A DNA stretch of 64,000 bases from Prorocentrum cordatum (GCA_963575745.1 CAUYUJ010004335.1:731356-795355), one strand, 5' to 3'. Counted from the first letter of the stretch, positions 33,790 to 44,583 are shown. Notes: a model not told the origin generated them from the letters alone. Made by a program: numbers and translations.

Positions 33790-35290
33790 GCCACTCCTGC
33801 ACGAGAGGGTCTGCGCAGCGGCCGCTGGCAGGCTCGGGCACCGCGGCTCGCGGAGGCGCGAGGCGCCTCATTCAGAGGAGGTCGAGGATCAGTGCTGCAG
33901 GCGGGTCGGCTCCTGCCGCGGGCTGGACCTCGCCGGGTGTTGACTACGCCTTCGCCTCCCGAGGGCCATGGTCATCGTGTCGTTCTTCGTCCTGCGCAGA
34001 CGCTCGCCATCCAGCCCCGAGTGCCGCGCTGAGGTCGCCACAGCAGCACAGTGCCAGCAGAACGCGAGCGTGCGCTCCATGGCAGTGCAGATGCTGTGGC
34101 TCTGTTGAAAAAGGCGGCCCCTCCAGGGCGGGCGGGGCGGCGCAGGCATCTCAGCCTGGGTCGGTCCCGCGGCCGTGCCGCCCCAGAAGCCGCTGGGCCT
34201 GGGGCGGACGGGGTTTTCGCGGCAGCAGGCCGTAAACGAACACGCTTCCTCGGCTGGCACGCCATCGCGTCAATGTCGGGGCTGGTTGGGCTGGCGTCAA
34301 AGTCCACCTTAAGCCTCTGGGGCTGGTTGGCCGCTGCGCCCGACGATGAGGCTGTTGCTTGTCCGTCGGCCACCTCAGCACGGGCGTCCTCAAGGGCGAG
34401 GGCCGCTCGGCGTAGGCGTCGGGGCCACGGGTCGTCGCTGGAGGCTGCAGCGCCAGCCGCTACCACGGTGGCGATCGCGACCGTCTGGGAGGCAAGCCAC
34501 ATAGGCGCCGGTCTGACGGCGGGGCTGTCCGACGGCGGCGGCGGCGACCCAACGGGCATGCTCTCGTCGAGGTCCTCGGCGGGCGTGTCGATCATCACCT
34601 GGTGGGCGTGCTGGCCGTTGTCGGAGGAGAACACCTCCGCGCGCACGTTCTGGTCGTCTGGTTGGGCCCCTGGTGGGCGGCGTGCTCCAAAGCTGCCCTG
34701 CCTGGACACGCCGTGTACGCAAGCGGCGCAGCTTCACACCATTGCGCCATTCGCGATGTGAAGAACTGTGCCGTGACGATCGCAGGTCAGGCGGTCGCAG
34801 CTGTGGAGGTCGACCTCGCAGGCCCGCGGCGCCTTCTGCCTGCATCGGTGGTACTTGCTAGTGTCCATGCCCTGTCAGTCGTACCCGTCGGGCGCGGAGG
34901 GGAGTGAATGACGAAAGTAGTCGTCTTAGCGAGGATGTCCGCGTCGCGGCCGTCTTGGCGAGGATGTCCGAATCGCAATTGCCCCGCCACAAATCCTCGT
35001 CGTTGCGGCCCTCCGTGAATGCCCGACGCGGCGGGTGGGCCTTCACTTTGCATCTGGAGATGCTGTCGTGGTCGATTTCGTCCACGGTGTCCTAGAACAT
35101 GGCCCACTGGGGGGCGGCACGGCTGGTCCCAGCGCAGGCAGGCGGCCCGCCCCGGCCACCAGACACTGACGACCATTTGGGAGTCGGTCCACGCGGCGAT
35201 GCCGTTCGGGTCAGAAGCAGCATGTGGTAGCCCGAAGCATATCACAAGCAACTCTGCGACGCCAGCCGTCCGGGGGAAAACCCCTGGAGA
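33790..35290 (-). pseudogene. RNase H domain remnant of another retroelement
   Basis: On the minus strand AAWTDSQMVV (near 35,190) resembles the central Asp motif of a type 1 RNase H. After a frameshift and a TAG, KVKAHPPRRAFTEG and DEDLWRGNCDSDILAKTAA (about 34,930-35,050) match the H..A..G..W.GN..AD.LAK C-terminal block of retroelement RNase H domains. RNase H removes RNA from RNA-DNA hybrids during reverse transcription. Downstream to about 33,790 are Ala/Pro/Arg-rich frames with no clear domain. No RT was found next to it, and a degenerate (GAT)n tract lies immediately upstream, so it is a 5'-truncated fragment. Confidence 0.6.
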
Positions 35291-35293
35291 CAG

Positions 35294-35496
35294 AATGACG
35301 ATGCTGCTGATGATGATTGTGACCATGGCGGTGCAAGCGAGGCTGAGGATGAGGACGAGGATGCTGCTGCGGATGAGGATGATGATGCCGATGAAGATGC
35401 CGATGACGTTGAAGACGATGGTGTTCGCGATGAGGATGGCGATGGTAATGATGATGATGATGATGATGATGGTGATGGTGATGATGATGATGATGA
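35294..35496. repeat. (GAT)n microsatellite tail of LINE-2
   Basis: On the minus strand LINE-2 ends GGGGAAAAA and passes directly into (TCA)n, which is near-perfect at 35,440-35,496 and increasingly degenerate (GAGGAC, GCTGCG) down to about 35,294. The RNase H remnant begins right after it. Confidence 0.85.
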
Positions 35497-35819
35497 TTTT
35501 TCCCCAGGGACCGACGGCAATGAGGGATGACAATCGATGCAGTGAGTCCAGTCCTGGCAACGGGCGCAATCGAAGCCAAACCAACTCGGAGGTTGGGCGC
35601 CATGCAGGCCATTCAACGTCAATTAGACACGAGATGAGAAATACACCAAGAAATAAAAAAATACTGCAACACACTAAATTAAAAGCCCACCGAGCGCATA
35701 CCCTGAGAGAGGGGGAGGGCCGATCAGAAGCTAAGCCCGTGGCCAGGCGACGATCACGGAAAACCGTCACTGCCCTCACACAATCTCTCTCAAGAGAGCA
35801 GGCAGGGCCTTGCGGTACT

Positions 35820-36860
35820 TCATCGGTAACCTGGCGGCAACAAAAATAAAGAAGAGCTATCGGCGGCCAATGCAGCTGAAGCAAGGCTCGCCTCTTGCAG
35901 CAGCCAATGGACGCCGTGAGAAGCACTGATTGGGGAAATACGGGCCGCGCAAAGGACCCCGAGAGGAGCACAGAGAGCACCTTTCGGGGAACCCCAACAC
36001 GGGCTACAGCAAAGAGCGAGGCAGAGTCCGCTGCCCCCAGCGGGGCACCAGGAGGACAGAGCACCAAGACGACAGAGGGGTACAGGTACAGCATAAGACT
36101 CCGCTGGTCCCGAGAGGGACAGTGAGCCGCTGGCCCCATGGGGGGCAGAGGTTATATGAGACAGCCACGAGGAAGACGCAGACCAGGCACGGGCAACCTT
36201 CGGATGCCGCAGGGTGTGCAAGCGAATGCGGCCTTTGAGGAGATCCTTCGGCGGCAGCCTGGACCCCTCGCGGAAGCTGGCTTGGGCAAAAAGGAATCCA
36301 TCCAGGAGACTCGCACAACTTAAGCGCTGCTCAAAGAACGGGGGAGGGGCAATTAAAGTTAAACATCGGAACCATGACTCTTCGCTAAAGAAAGTTTGGA
36401 GGCATGGGGCGAGAGCTAAACTCAGTCGTCGAAATTCAGGACATACAGCATCATGCCCAATTGAGTCGTTGGCCCCAGGGGCGCCGCAGTTCCAGCAGCA
36501 TCCGACAGGCCCGCGATGAAATCTGGCACTGGTACAGACACCCTCGCCAGGACACGTAAGACCGCGAGTCCCAGGTAGAGAGAACTTGCCTTGCAAACCT
36601 TGCGGACAACCTGAACAGCGGCAGAGACCTGGGCGACCGAGACCCCAGGGGCCCATCGGACCACCCGGGCGCGAAGGCAGCGGATGGGAGAGATCGGGGG
36701 AGCACGGGCCCGAAGGATTCGCGTGAGCTTCTTTTGAAACCCCGAAGCCTGAAGGAAGCCAGCGCACAGATGGATGCGCCCATTCCACGTGTCAATGAGT
36801 GACCGACAGAACGTGTGCTGCCACCACGGGCGCCGCATCCGAGCAGGGTGGAATCCCACC
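35820..36860 (-). pseudogene. LINE-2 ORF2 C-terminal part beyond the insertion
   Basis: After the insertion the element resumes at about 36,860 with PWWQHTFCRSLIDTWNGRIH and helical sequence in the frame ending at 36422; the frame ending at 35820 carries C97-x3-C101-x10-H112-x3-C116 (36,441-36,500). The same Cys/His motif follows the RT in LINE-1, LINE-3 and LINE-4. The remaining 200 codons to 35820 are low complexity and may be 3' untranslated. Confidence 0.75.
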
Positions 36861-36869
36861 AGCCCTTTG

Positions 36870-38060
36870 GGCGCGAGTGGTTTAGAGAGCCCGCTCTGTC
36901 CTCAACCCTTCTTCCCCTTCGGGGAGGGGTTTACCCCCCCCCCTACCCCCTCCCCCTGGACCTGGAGAGGGCGGGCCGAGCGTGGTCAGGGGGGTCTTTT
37001 TTGACTCCTGGAAGGCCCCAAAAATGACGACCCTCAGGAGGATTCTGGCCCCGACGGGGGGAACCACTTTGGCCCCTCTGCTCTTCTAAAAAGCCAAAAT
37101 CGTTGATTTTACGACGGTTGTGGCCTCATTTTGGCGCTCTGAGGGGCCCGCGCTCATCGTCCTTCATAGCAAAATCATTGTTTTTACGAAGGTTTTGGGC
37201 TCATGTTGTTCTTTTCAGGGGGCAGCTCTCATTGGCGCTTCCGAGGAGGTCGCAAGAGGCCCCAAGATGGCCTCCAGAGGCTCCCAGGAGGCTCCCAAGA
37301 GGCGTCCTAGAGGCCCCCCAGAGGCGCCCCAGCGGTCCCAAGAGGCCGCCAAGAGGCCCCCCAGAGGCTCCCAAGAGGCTCCCAAGAGGCCCCGAGAGGC
37401 TCCCAGAGTCCCCCACGAGGCCCCACGAGAAGCCCGAACGACTCACACCAGGACGAGGGGCCCGAACGACTCACACAGCGAAGAGCCCGAACGAGTCACA
37501 CCACAAAGAGGTTCCCGAACGACTTACACCAGGACGAGGCGCCCGAACGACTCACACCACGAGGAGCCCGAACGACTCACACCACGACGCGGGCCTCGAA
37601 CGACCCGCATCACGAGGAGCCCGAACGAGTCACACCAGGAGGAGGGGCAGCGCTCATACAAGCCACCACGAGGAGCCCAAACGACTCACACCACGACGAG
37701 GGCCCCGAACGACTCACACCACGAGGAGCCCGAACGAGTCAGACCAGGAGGAGGGGCCCGAACGACTCACGCCAAGACGATGGGGCCCGAACAACTCACA
37801 CCGCGAGAAGCCCGAACGACTCACACCAGGACGAAAAGCCCGGACGACTCACACCACGAAGAGCCCGAACGACGCACACCAGGAAGAAGGGCCCGAACGA
37901 CTCAGACCAGGACGAGAAACCCCAAACGACTCAAACCACGAGGAGCGCTTTCTCTCCCTCCTCCTTCGCCTCGCCCTTCTCCCGCCCACCCCGCAAGGAG
38001 GATGTGCAAGGAGGCGGGAGGAAGGAGGAACAGGCGAGATGTGCGGGGCCAAGCGGACAC
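36870..38060. other. ~1.2-kb insertion splitting LINE-2 ORF2
   Basis: LINE-2 coding sequence stops near 38,130 and resumes near 36,860. The intervening DNA is a unique C-rich part (36,890-37,090), a pair of related ~37-bp segments (AAAATCGTTGATTTTACGA at 37,096 and a similar AAAATCATTGTTTTTACGA near 37,170), a GCCCCAAGATGGC/CAAGAGGCC stretch resembling repeat R3 (37,250-37,427), the tandem repeat at 37,428-37,940, and about 120 bp more. No target-site duplication or terminal repeat was identified. Boundaries are accurate to some tens of bases. Confidence 0.7.
37428..37940. repeat. 26-30-bp tandem repeat CCCGAACGACTCACACCA
   Basis: About 18-19 units beginning CCCGAACGACTCACACCA, with spacers such as CGAGGAG, GGACGAGGGG or GGAGGAGGGG, giving alternating lengths near 26 and 30 bp. 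ORFs of up to 340 codons across it translate the repeat (PNDSHHEE, PERLTPRRG) and are not considered genes. Confidence 0.9.
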
Positions 38061-38129
38061 ACGCCTGAAAAACACGACTGTCGGCATGCTTCGCGAGAGT
38101 TGCTGCTGTGAGATGGGCTGGTGGGGAAT

Positions 38130-39934
38130 GCGCGAAGCGTAAAGAATTCGTCTTGCTGGGAAAGACCAAGAATCTGACCACGGATCCGCGGGAATGCAGC
38201 ACTGTTGTGGGCAAGACGAACTTGAGTAGCAATACCGATCTGGGCCAGATCAGGGAATTCCAACGATAAGCCGAGGTCACACATCCTGGTACACATCAGT
38301 CTGTTGAAGGCAAACCGAGGACCCGCCATAAGCTTATGTTGCATGTTCCCTTCACATTTCACGACAGCAGACGATGGGGGATAGAACTGCATCACAAACC
38401 TGAATACCGAGACGGCAAATATCACGTACGTCCTAATGGCCATAGCGAGCCCGATCCGAAGTCTCCGAACCTCAATGCAACGCTGATGAAACTTCTGCAA
38501 CGCAGTGCCCCAAGTGTGCTTCCAGCCTTCAGGGCCAATCTGAATCCCCAGATACCGAGCATGCCGACCCAAGCCAATAGCCTCGGCCCCATTCCCAAGA
38601 CTAGCGAGTAACCTGCGAAGCAGCCGAGACGACCGCGGAGAGAGACTCATGCCACAGTGGACCAGGACACATTTCTTCATGTTCAGGGCAAGCCCAATCC
38701 CAAGATGCAGACGTTGAAGCAACGGGAGAAGAATCGGTATATCCACGTTCACATCACGAAGCCCGAACCACACATCATCAACATATGCCAGGATTTGCCG
38801 AGGGAGACGACAACAGAGCCAACGAATGCACGGGTCGAGAGCGAGAGCGAAGAGCAGCATGCTGGACGGGCCCCCTTGGCGAACACCCCGTAGCAGTCGC
38901 ATCGCTCTATGACGTTTCCCTCCAAAGCAGACGGTCCCAAGATTATCAGAATATGAAAAAAAAAACACTCCAGGATGAACTTGCACCAGGACCAGCCCCC
39001 GAAGAAGCCAGGACATCGCAATGCTCGGAAACGCTGCAGCAAAGTCAGTCAAAAACATGCAAGACAGGTCCCTCCCCACCATGCACTGCTGAACTCCCCA
39101 ACCCTCAACCTCAAGAATCTGGTCTGTCATAGACCTCCCTCGACTACAGGCCTGAACCTTATGTGCACACTCGCGCGCTTCCTTCTCCAGTTGGGAAGAG
39201 AACGCCACAGACATTAGCTTACAGTCAGTATTTGCCATGGCAAGAGGACGGCATGCATCAGGGGACCGAGAGGGGCAAGCAGTAAGGCCCGTCGGGTTCT
39301 CACCCTTGGCTAAGAAGACAAGAATCATTTCCCGCATGGATGGGGACATGCCACAAGCACGATTGTCAAACAGGTGGCAGTAGAGATCATGCAGGATCGC
39401 AATCGGGAGAGGGGACTTCCAGCACGAGTAAACAATCCCATCTGTCCCTGGCATCGAGTCGCGTCGCCCCCTAACCAATTTCTCAAAGTCCTCAAAGCGA
39501 AGGCGCCACTGATCATCAGTAAGGGGACGGACAGGAGAGATGTGAGCTTCGAGATCAGGCCAGAGAGACGCGTCGCAATCAAATTCACCAAAGACCGTTT
39601 CCCAGTGCCGAGCCAGCTCCTCCCCCGCCTCCTCAATGGTGCTGCACGGGGCGCCATCAGAGCCCAGGATAGTCCCAAGAGGGGTCCGTTTCTGAAGAGG
39701 CCTCCAGAGCTCACGACGCCTTTGCAACCTGGAGCGCGGCCGAGCCTTAATCTCCGAATCTGTCTCTTTGCCAACTTCCTGCTCTAACTCAGCCAACCGA
39801 AGGTTCTGGAGCAACTGGATGTGATCACAACGCGCAGGAAGATTCCGACAGGTGAGAGGGTCGAGGACGCAGAAGCGGGACAGGTGATGGGTAGCAAGAG
39901 ACGGCAGAAGAGACACGCTGTGTATGCCGTGCAC
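38130..39934 (-). pseudogene. LINE-2 linker and reverse transcriptase
   Basis: The frame from 39934 runs 667 codons to 37931, but beyond about 38,130 it reads inserted DNA. Motifs: LARHWETVF (107-115) in the linker, MPGTDGI (161-167), FLTDFAAAFPS with the first catalytic Asp (D297), LRGVRQGGPSSML (348-360) and ILAYVDDVWF with YVDD (384-387), then a thumb with HARYLGIQIGPEG. The RT core appears catalytically intact. It is out of frame with the EEP domain upstream and lacks its own C-terminus because of the insertion. Confidence 0.92.
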
Positions 39935-41233
39935 GTAGACCCCTCAGCGCAGCCAATGAAAAGTGAATCTTCTCATCTGCAGTCCGAGCGACTTGATGGG
40001 GGAGGAAGTCACGCGTCCGCTTGCACGCCTCAAACATACACCTCTTGGCCAAGGCAATCTGATCATTAATATGCGCAGTCCGATCCAATTCACTCAGAAG
40101 GGCTGCAAGCTCAATGTGAAGCCGATGGTGTTTCCCAGCCCAGGAAGGGATATACGGATTCTCAGAAGGCTGGCACTTCCGAAACGTGGCCAAAACAAGA
40201 ATGTGGTCAGAGACATTCTGCGTAGTCGTGGCTTTGCCAATAACCGAGCACGTGATGGAGAGATCAGAGAGCACAGCAGTGGGAGAGGCGAGGTAAAGGC
40301 GGTCAAGACGGCTCACATGGCAACTTTCCCCACTAACAATCTCACGACGGGTAGGTTCAGGCTGGTGGACCTCAGTCCAACGTGGGAAGAACGAATGGCA
40401 CGTATCATGCCTATAACGATCACCAGGCCTCCACCCCGATCCATCCCCACACTGACGGCCATCCTCCTCAAGAGCAAAATTGAAGTCCCATCAATCATAA
40501 CAAGTGCACCAGGAGTCCCCAGAGCATTCCGAATAAGCCTCAGAGACCTCCGAAACGCCCACATAGGCTCCCCCGAGGTGGGCAGGTGCACGTTAAGGAT
40601 CCAGAGAGCGCCCCGTCGACCGTTGCATTTAGAGACCAAGATACGGCCCTCATCAATACTGTAATGCCGAATGTCCGTGAAGAGAGCGCAGAGAGCAGGA
40701 GAGATCAGCGTAAGAGCACCACCAGCAATGTCCGAGGTATGTCCTGAGAATCCAATCGACCAACCTTGCAGATCCGACTGGGGTGCCGCCGCATCGCCAG
40801 CTGTGCCATGGGTCCCTTGCACACACAGAATACTGGAACGCCGAGAAAATCCCAGAAGCTGCTTGCACCGACGAGAGGCCCGAAGGGAGGAGTGGTGAAT
40901 GGAAGCGAAGAGCCCCCTAGAGTTCCAAGTGAGCAAAGACAGAGAGCAGGAAGGGGGAAGGGAAAAGGGAAGCGACGATTCAGCGGGCAGACCCCCGCTG
41001 GGCGAAGAAGAGCTCGAGTCGGAGTCGGAACTGCTCGAGCTACTGGCAACAAAACTGGAGGAAATATTAAACTCAATCCTCCCTTCTCGGGCGCGGAGGG
41101 CACCCGCCAAAAAGTTCATGGAGGCCCCTGTGGGGGATGGAAACATTTGGTCCCCAGGGCGGCCTATCCTATCATATTCATCTTCAAAAGGGACGCGTGG
41201 GCTCAGTGGCAAACGCAGCCTCGAATTTCGCAC
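39825..41233 (-). pseudogene. LINE-2 EEP endonuclease, frameshifted
   Basis: The frame from 41233 gives a Ser-rich spacer, LLTWNSRGLFAS (WN at 103-104), LCVQGTHG where LINE-1 has LQEVHG, so the catalytic Glu appears replaced by Gly, then LWILNVHLPTSG. Near 40,490 the frame must change to give YDWDFNFALEEDG (the DFN motif), then SRLDRLYLASP and VSDHILVLATF, ending at 39825. One indel and probably one catalytic substitution disable it. The start overlaps the end of ORF1 by 50 nt. Confidence 0.88.
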
Positions 41234-42071
41234 GGATCTCTGGGGTGTTCAGTCCATGAGCGTTAAGACCTGCACCATCTGGGCGAAGGTGGATCACATC
41301 CGAGTTCTGGGGACAGCAGGTGAGGCGGAAGAGAGGAACAGGATCTTCACGCGAGCGAAGGCCGAAGACGTCCCCGCCGATTCCATTAGAATTGGCCTGC
41401 AACCAAACTTTTGAAAGCTCTTCCTGAACCGCACCCCGTACTTTCCCCATCTTGAAGAAGAGAAGCCGATGTTGAGAAGACAAAATACGACGAGCACGAA
41501 GGGGCCAAACATCCTGCTGCTTCCGTGGGTTAACCATGCTGTAACTCTCACTCAGCCTCCTGAAATTCATCTGGAAGTCCGAAGCCATGGCCGGGGTAGG
41601 GAAATCCAGGGTAACTTTCTTCTGGAGATCATAAGCCCGAATCCGAATGAGACTGGCTGCCTGCACGGCCGCACACTTAGAGATAATGTCCTTCGCGACC
41701 CTCTCGAGAGTAGTGGCCATCAACCGATCCTGGAACCCAAGGATGAGAAGACGGTGGGCATCCTCAAGCGACGATCCTCCTCCTGCACTCCCTCCCGTAG
41801 TGGACCCGTCCCCAACCGAGCTGTCGACTGCACGGCGCTTACCTCCTTGACTGTTGACAAGAGGGGGCAAACGGGAGTTCACCTGAGCCATCTGTCCCAT
41901 GGCGTTGAGACGGGTCTCTGACTTCTCTAGGCGGTCGGCGATATCTTTCAGCATCTGACCTTGGACTCCAACCGTGGCGGCAAGACCCGAGACCTTATCA
42001 TCGATAGATTTCTCGATCTTCGCGGGCTGGGCATCGAGCATGGCTTGGATCGCGGCCATATCGACCGCCAT
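41184..42071 (-). CDS. LINE-2 ORF1 protein, intact
   Basis: Starting from the ATG at 42071, 142 nt after the leader, the protein has 295 residues. The open frame extends further upstream to 42644, but only by reading through the leader, the (ATC)n tract and an older element, so that longer form is rejected. N-terminal helix with IQAMLDAQPAKIEKSIDDKV and coiled-coil-like heptads, a Gly/Ser spacer with GGKRRAVDSS, then a C-terminal domain with LILGFQDRLMATTLERVAKD and KKVTLDFPTPAMASDFQ. LINE-3 ORF1 has the same layout. It probably binds the element's RNA; that is inferred from position. Confidence 0.8.
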   Translation of the reverse strand: MAVDMAAIQAMLDAQPAKIEKSIDDKVSGLAATVGVQGQMLKDIADRLEKSETRLNAMGQMAQVNSRLPPLVNSQGGKRRAVDSSVGDGSTTGGSAGGGSSLEDAHRLLILGFQDRLMATTLERVAKDIISKCAAVQAASLIRIRAYDLQKKVTLDFPTPAMASDFQMNFRRLSESYSMVNPRKQQDVWPLRARRILSSQHRLLFFKMGKVRGAVQEELSKVWLQANSNGIGGDVFGLRSREDPVPLFRLTCCPQNSDVIHLRPDGAGLNAHGLNTPEIRAKFEAAFATEPTRPF

Positions 42072-42213
42072 CGCGGCCGAGACTGGAGAGGGGCAGAGGG
42101 GGTATGCACCCGGTGGGAAGGTGGTGCGGGGAGCTGCTGGCAGCCTGTCTGCCGAGACCCTCGATGTGCTCCTTGGCTGCTCCCAAGCTGGACCCACGGA
42201 GCAATGGTTCCAA

Positions 42214-42235
42214 CTTGAGCCAAAATGGCTACGGA
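42214..42235 (-). other. DinoSL relict, LINE-2 (22 of 22)
   Basis: A complete spliced-leader match, including the variable first base (T). It is followed on the minus strand by TTGGAACC rather than a splice donor, and preceded with no gap by (ATC)n. Confidence 0.97.
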
Positions 42236-42237
42236 TG

Positions 42238-42269
<32 letters not shown>

Positions 42270-42365
42270 GATTTTTCCCCACGGGACCGATGGCAATGAC
42301 CGGTTAACAACTGATGAAGTCCAATAGTCAGCAACTACAAGATAGTCAGTCAGCACGGTCAAGCG
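42236..42365 (-). mobile_element. 3' end of an older LINE-2-family element with (ATC)n tail
   Basis: Reading the minus strand, GGACTTCATCAG..TTGTTAACC and CATTGCCATCGGTCCC then GGGGAAAAA (unique part from 42,272 upwards) closely match the 3' end of LINE-2 at 35,497-35,560. An (ATC)n tract (42,236-42,271) follows, and then the LINE-2 leader. Its upstream limit is unclear; homology was followed only to about 42,365. Confidence 0.8.
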
Positions 42366-43207
42366 ACAGTTCAAAGTCTCGGGCGCCTGTGGGAACATTA
42401 CCCACCGAGACGAAACCCAGCTTCGTGGGGCGCCAAGGGGACGCAGCAAGCAGCAGCAGAAAGGGAGGACGAGATGGGGGAGACCGATCGATCGATCAAG
42501 GCCAAAGTCTGCACGAAGCTCGCCGCCCGAGCACAAGCGGGGCGGCGGTGAGAAAGAGACTCTCTGAGGCCGCGGGGCACGGCGCCTGGGAGCCGCCGAG
42601 ACCTCGCGCACGGGCGCACCAAAGAGGCCGAGCAGAGCCGACAAGGGATGGCTCAGCCTAGTCGCATCAGCTGAGGTGCACTAGCGGGTGCACGCCCGCT
42701 TACCCAAGTCGGCGGATGGGGTCGGAGCTCCGAGCAGGCGATCACAGAGAGCGACCGCGACACTCAAGAGGCGACAACAAAAACGGGGAGACAGCAGCGG
42801 CGATCCTGTGTACTCGAACGGCTGGAGGGGCGGCGCGGGGCCGCAGACAGATTCTCTCAAGCGCAGTCTCATGCAGAGAGAGGCAGGGCGGACCTCGAGG
42901 CCAGCTCGGACGCCATCACAGCGGCAGCAGCAGAGCGGCAGCAGGGGGAGGGGGAGAGGAGGCAGAGAAGGGGATCAAACACAGGAACAGAATGGACGAA
43001 ACGCACAACATTCATAGTCAATGCGCTCTTCTACCATCTGCTGAGACAATCGACGCAGAGCGATTTCCTCCGCGCGATCCCGAATTGCTGCCAACTGCCA
43101 CTCGCCGAAAATCACGAAACTGCCAGATGTGGACATGGTGAAAGGAACGAAACAAGCACACCCACTCAGAGCCAGCGGCAGCGGCGAGAGAGCGGCAGAG
43201 ACAGAGG

Positions 43208-43268
<61 letters not shown>

Positions 43269-43369
43269 ACAGAGACGCACACAGCAGAGCGGGGCAGACA
43301 GAGAGGCGAAAATAAAGGGGGGGAACAGGGCAAGGAAGAGAGGCCACAACACACACGACACTCAGAAGA
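42366..43369. other. No gene recognised; contains (GA)n
   Basis: A near-perfect (GA)n microsatellite occupies 43,213-43,266. The remainder holds only short frames. A 54-codon minus-strand ORF ending near 42,978 has ordinary composition (MSTSGSFVIFGEW start) but no recognised family. Confidence 0.5.
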
Positions 43370-43541
43370 GCCAGATCCATGATCGCTGCTCTGTGCGTAC
43401 GGCACCACGGCGTCTGAACAGAGCACTGACTGAGAACGAAGCTGTGGCCCGATGTGGTCGGAGACAGGGGAGCAGAGCAGGGCAGTTCCACCCAGGACCT
43501 GACACCATCGGGTTACGAACATGTTGGATGGCCGCGCGGAT
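43370..43541 (-). mobile_element. 5' fragment of a second LINE-3-family element
   Basis: Bases 43,370-43,495 match the LINE-3 5' UTR and first ORF1 codons at 48,057-48,193, for example CTGACTGAGAACGA in both. The position corresponding to the ORF1 ATG reads GTG. Homology stops near 43,370, where other sequence begins, and no leader is recognised at its 5' end. It lies directly downstream of LINE-3, separated by a G tract, in the same orientation. Confidence 0.8.
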
Positions 43542-43574
43542 GGGGGGGGGGTGGGGGGGGGGGGGGGGGGGGGG

Positions 43575-44583
43575 CGCATCAGCATTCGTAGGCGACCTTC
43601 GAAAACCGCTTCGGGCGACACCGAGGCAGAAACAAGACGCAAACGGCACTGGGAGTGGGAATGCACAAAGCACTCTGCTAGCGAACACAAGGCTATGTCA
43701 CGCTTGGTGTCGGGAGCTCGACCGTCTACACAGCAAGGCACTGGGGGCGGGGCAGCGAAGCCGAGAGGGAAGAGAGGGCGAGCCCAGAACGAGAAGAAGC
43801 CAGAGACTTTAGGGCAATGCTGGTAGTGCAAGATGTCATCACGGCCGTCGAGGCAGCCGAAGAGACATCCCTTGGGGTGAGCGTGAAACCTGGCCGACGT
43901 CCAAGCCCCTACGACAGAGGATCCTTAAACCAGCGACCACTAAAAAACATGGAAACCGAATTGCAAACGCGTTCCATGCGAAATTGGAAGACAGGAAACC
44001 AGACAGCAGGAGGGAGGGGGAGAGGAAGCCACTTCAGAACGCGCCGAGAGACTTCACCAAGGACCACATCAGGGCGCTCATCGTCTCGAAGGGCCTTGCA
44101 CATCTGGGCTTGCGTAACAGACCTGGGGGGCCTCAGGCAGAGCACACGGGCACGGGGAGCAATGCGGACGTACACCTCGTTCATATAACTCAGAAACGAA
44201 TCAGTAAACCACCCGCGATGGAGCCAATATGGAATCAGATCCCAGGAGACTTCGTGAATCTGAAGCAAATCATTCTGGAATTTGGTCCAAGCCGCAGACC
44301 TCTGAACTGTTCGATACGCCGAAGCGAGAGCGATATGCCTGATAGAGGCACACTGAGCATTACAACCTGTGTCCGTCAAGCTTTACATCAGGGGGCTGCC
44401 GAAGCTATACCGCGGGCCCGCATGCAATATTTGAAGGGCACGGCCATCCAGCATATATAACCTCGCAGTCGGACAATGAACTTGCGAAACGTAGCTGAGC
44501 ACAGTAACGGCACGAACGTGATTGGCAACAATCGACTCAGCAAGGCCGGCCCCCACGAGACGAGTCTTGCAGACACGGAAGAA
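43575..44583 (-). pseudogene. LINE-3 ORF2 C-terminal region
   Basis: After the RT stop at 44584, coding continues in nearby frames: CKTRLVGAGLAESI-type helices, a stop near 44,380, then RTVQRSAAWTKFQNDLLQIH (44,280-44,340). The motif C-x3-C-x8-H-x3-C sits at 43,814-43,867 (CLFGC..HYQHC). A segment with IALCSLAECFVHSHSQCRLR follows, and the sequence ends at the homopolymer tract. Two or more stops or frame changes are present. Confidence 0.8.

Larger units (their letters stand above)
35497..42235 (-). mobile_element. LINE-2: non-LTR retrotransposon with DinoSL 5' end and (ATC)n tail
   Basis: From 42235 downwards: full DinoSL copy (22 of 22), 142-nt 5' UTR, intact ORF1, EEP nuclease, RT with YVDD, a ~1.2-kb insertion of tandem repeats, the C-terminal Cys/His motif and a 3' end GTCGGTCCCTGGGGAAAAA running into (TCA)n. 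The same 3' end recurs at 42,272, just upstream of the LINE-2 leader, so it marks a family. Frameshifts in the EEP (about 40,490) and before the RT (about 39,900), plus the insertion, make ORF2 non-functional. Confidence 0.93.

Noticed and set aside
37103-38142. Pro/Arg/His-rich ORFs of 321 and 340 codons
   Set aside because: Overlapping frames translate the same 26-30-bp tandem repeat. No domain or start signal is present.
42072-42644. N-terminal extension of LINE-2 ORF1 to 486 codons
   Set aside because: It is read through the spliced leader, the (ATC)n tract and the 3' end of an older element. An mRNA starting at the leader cannot contain it.
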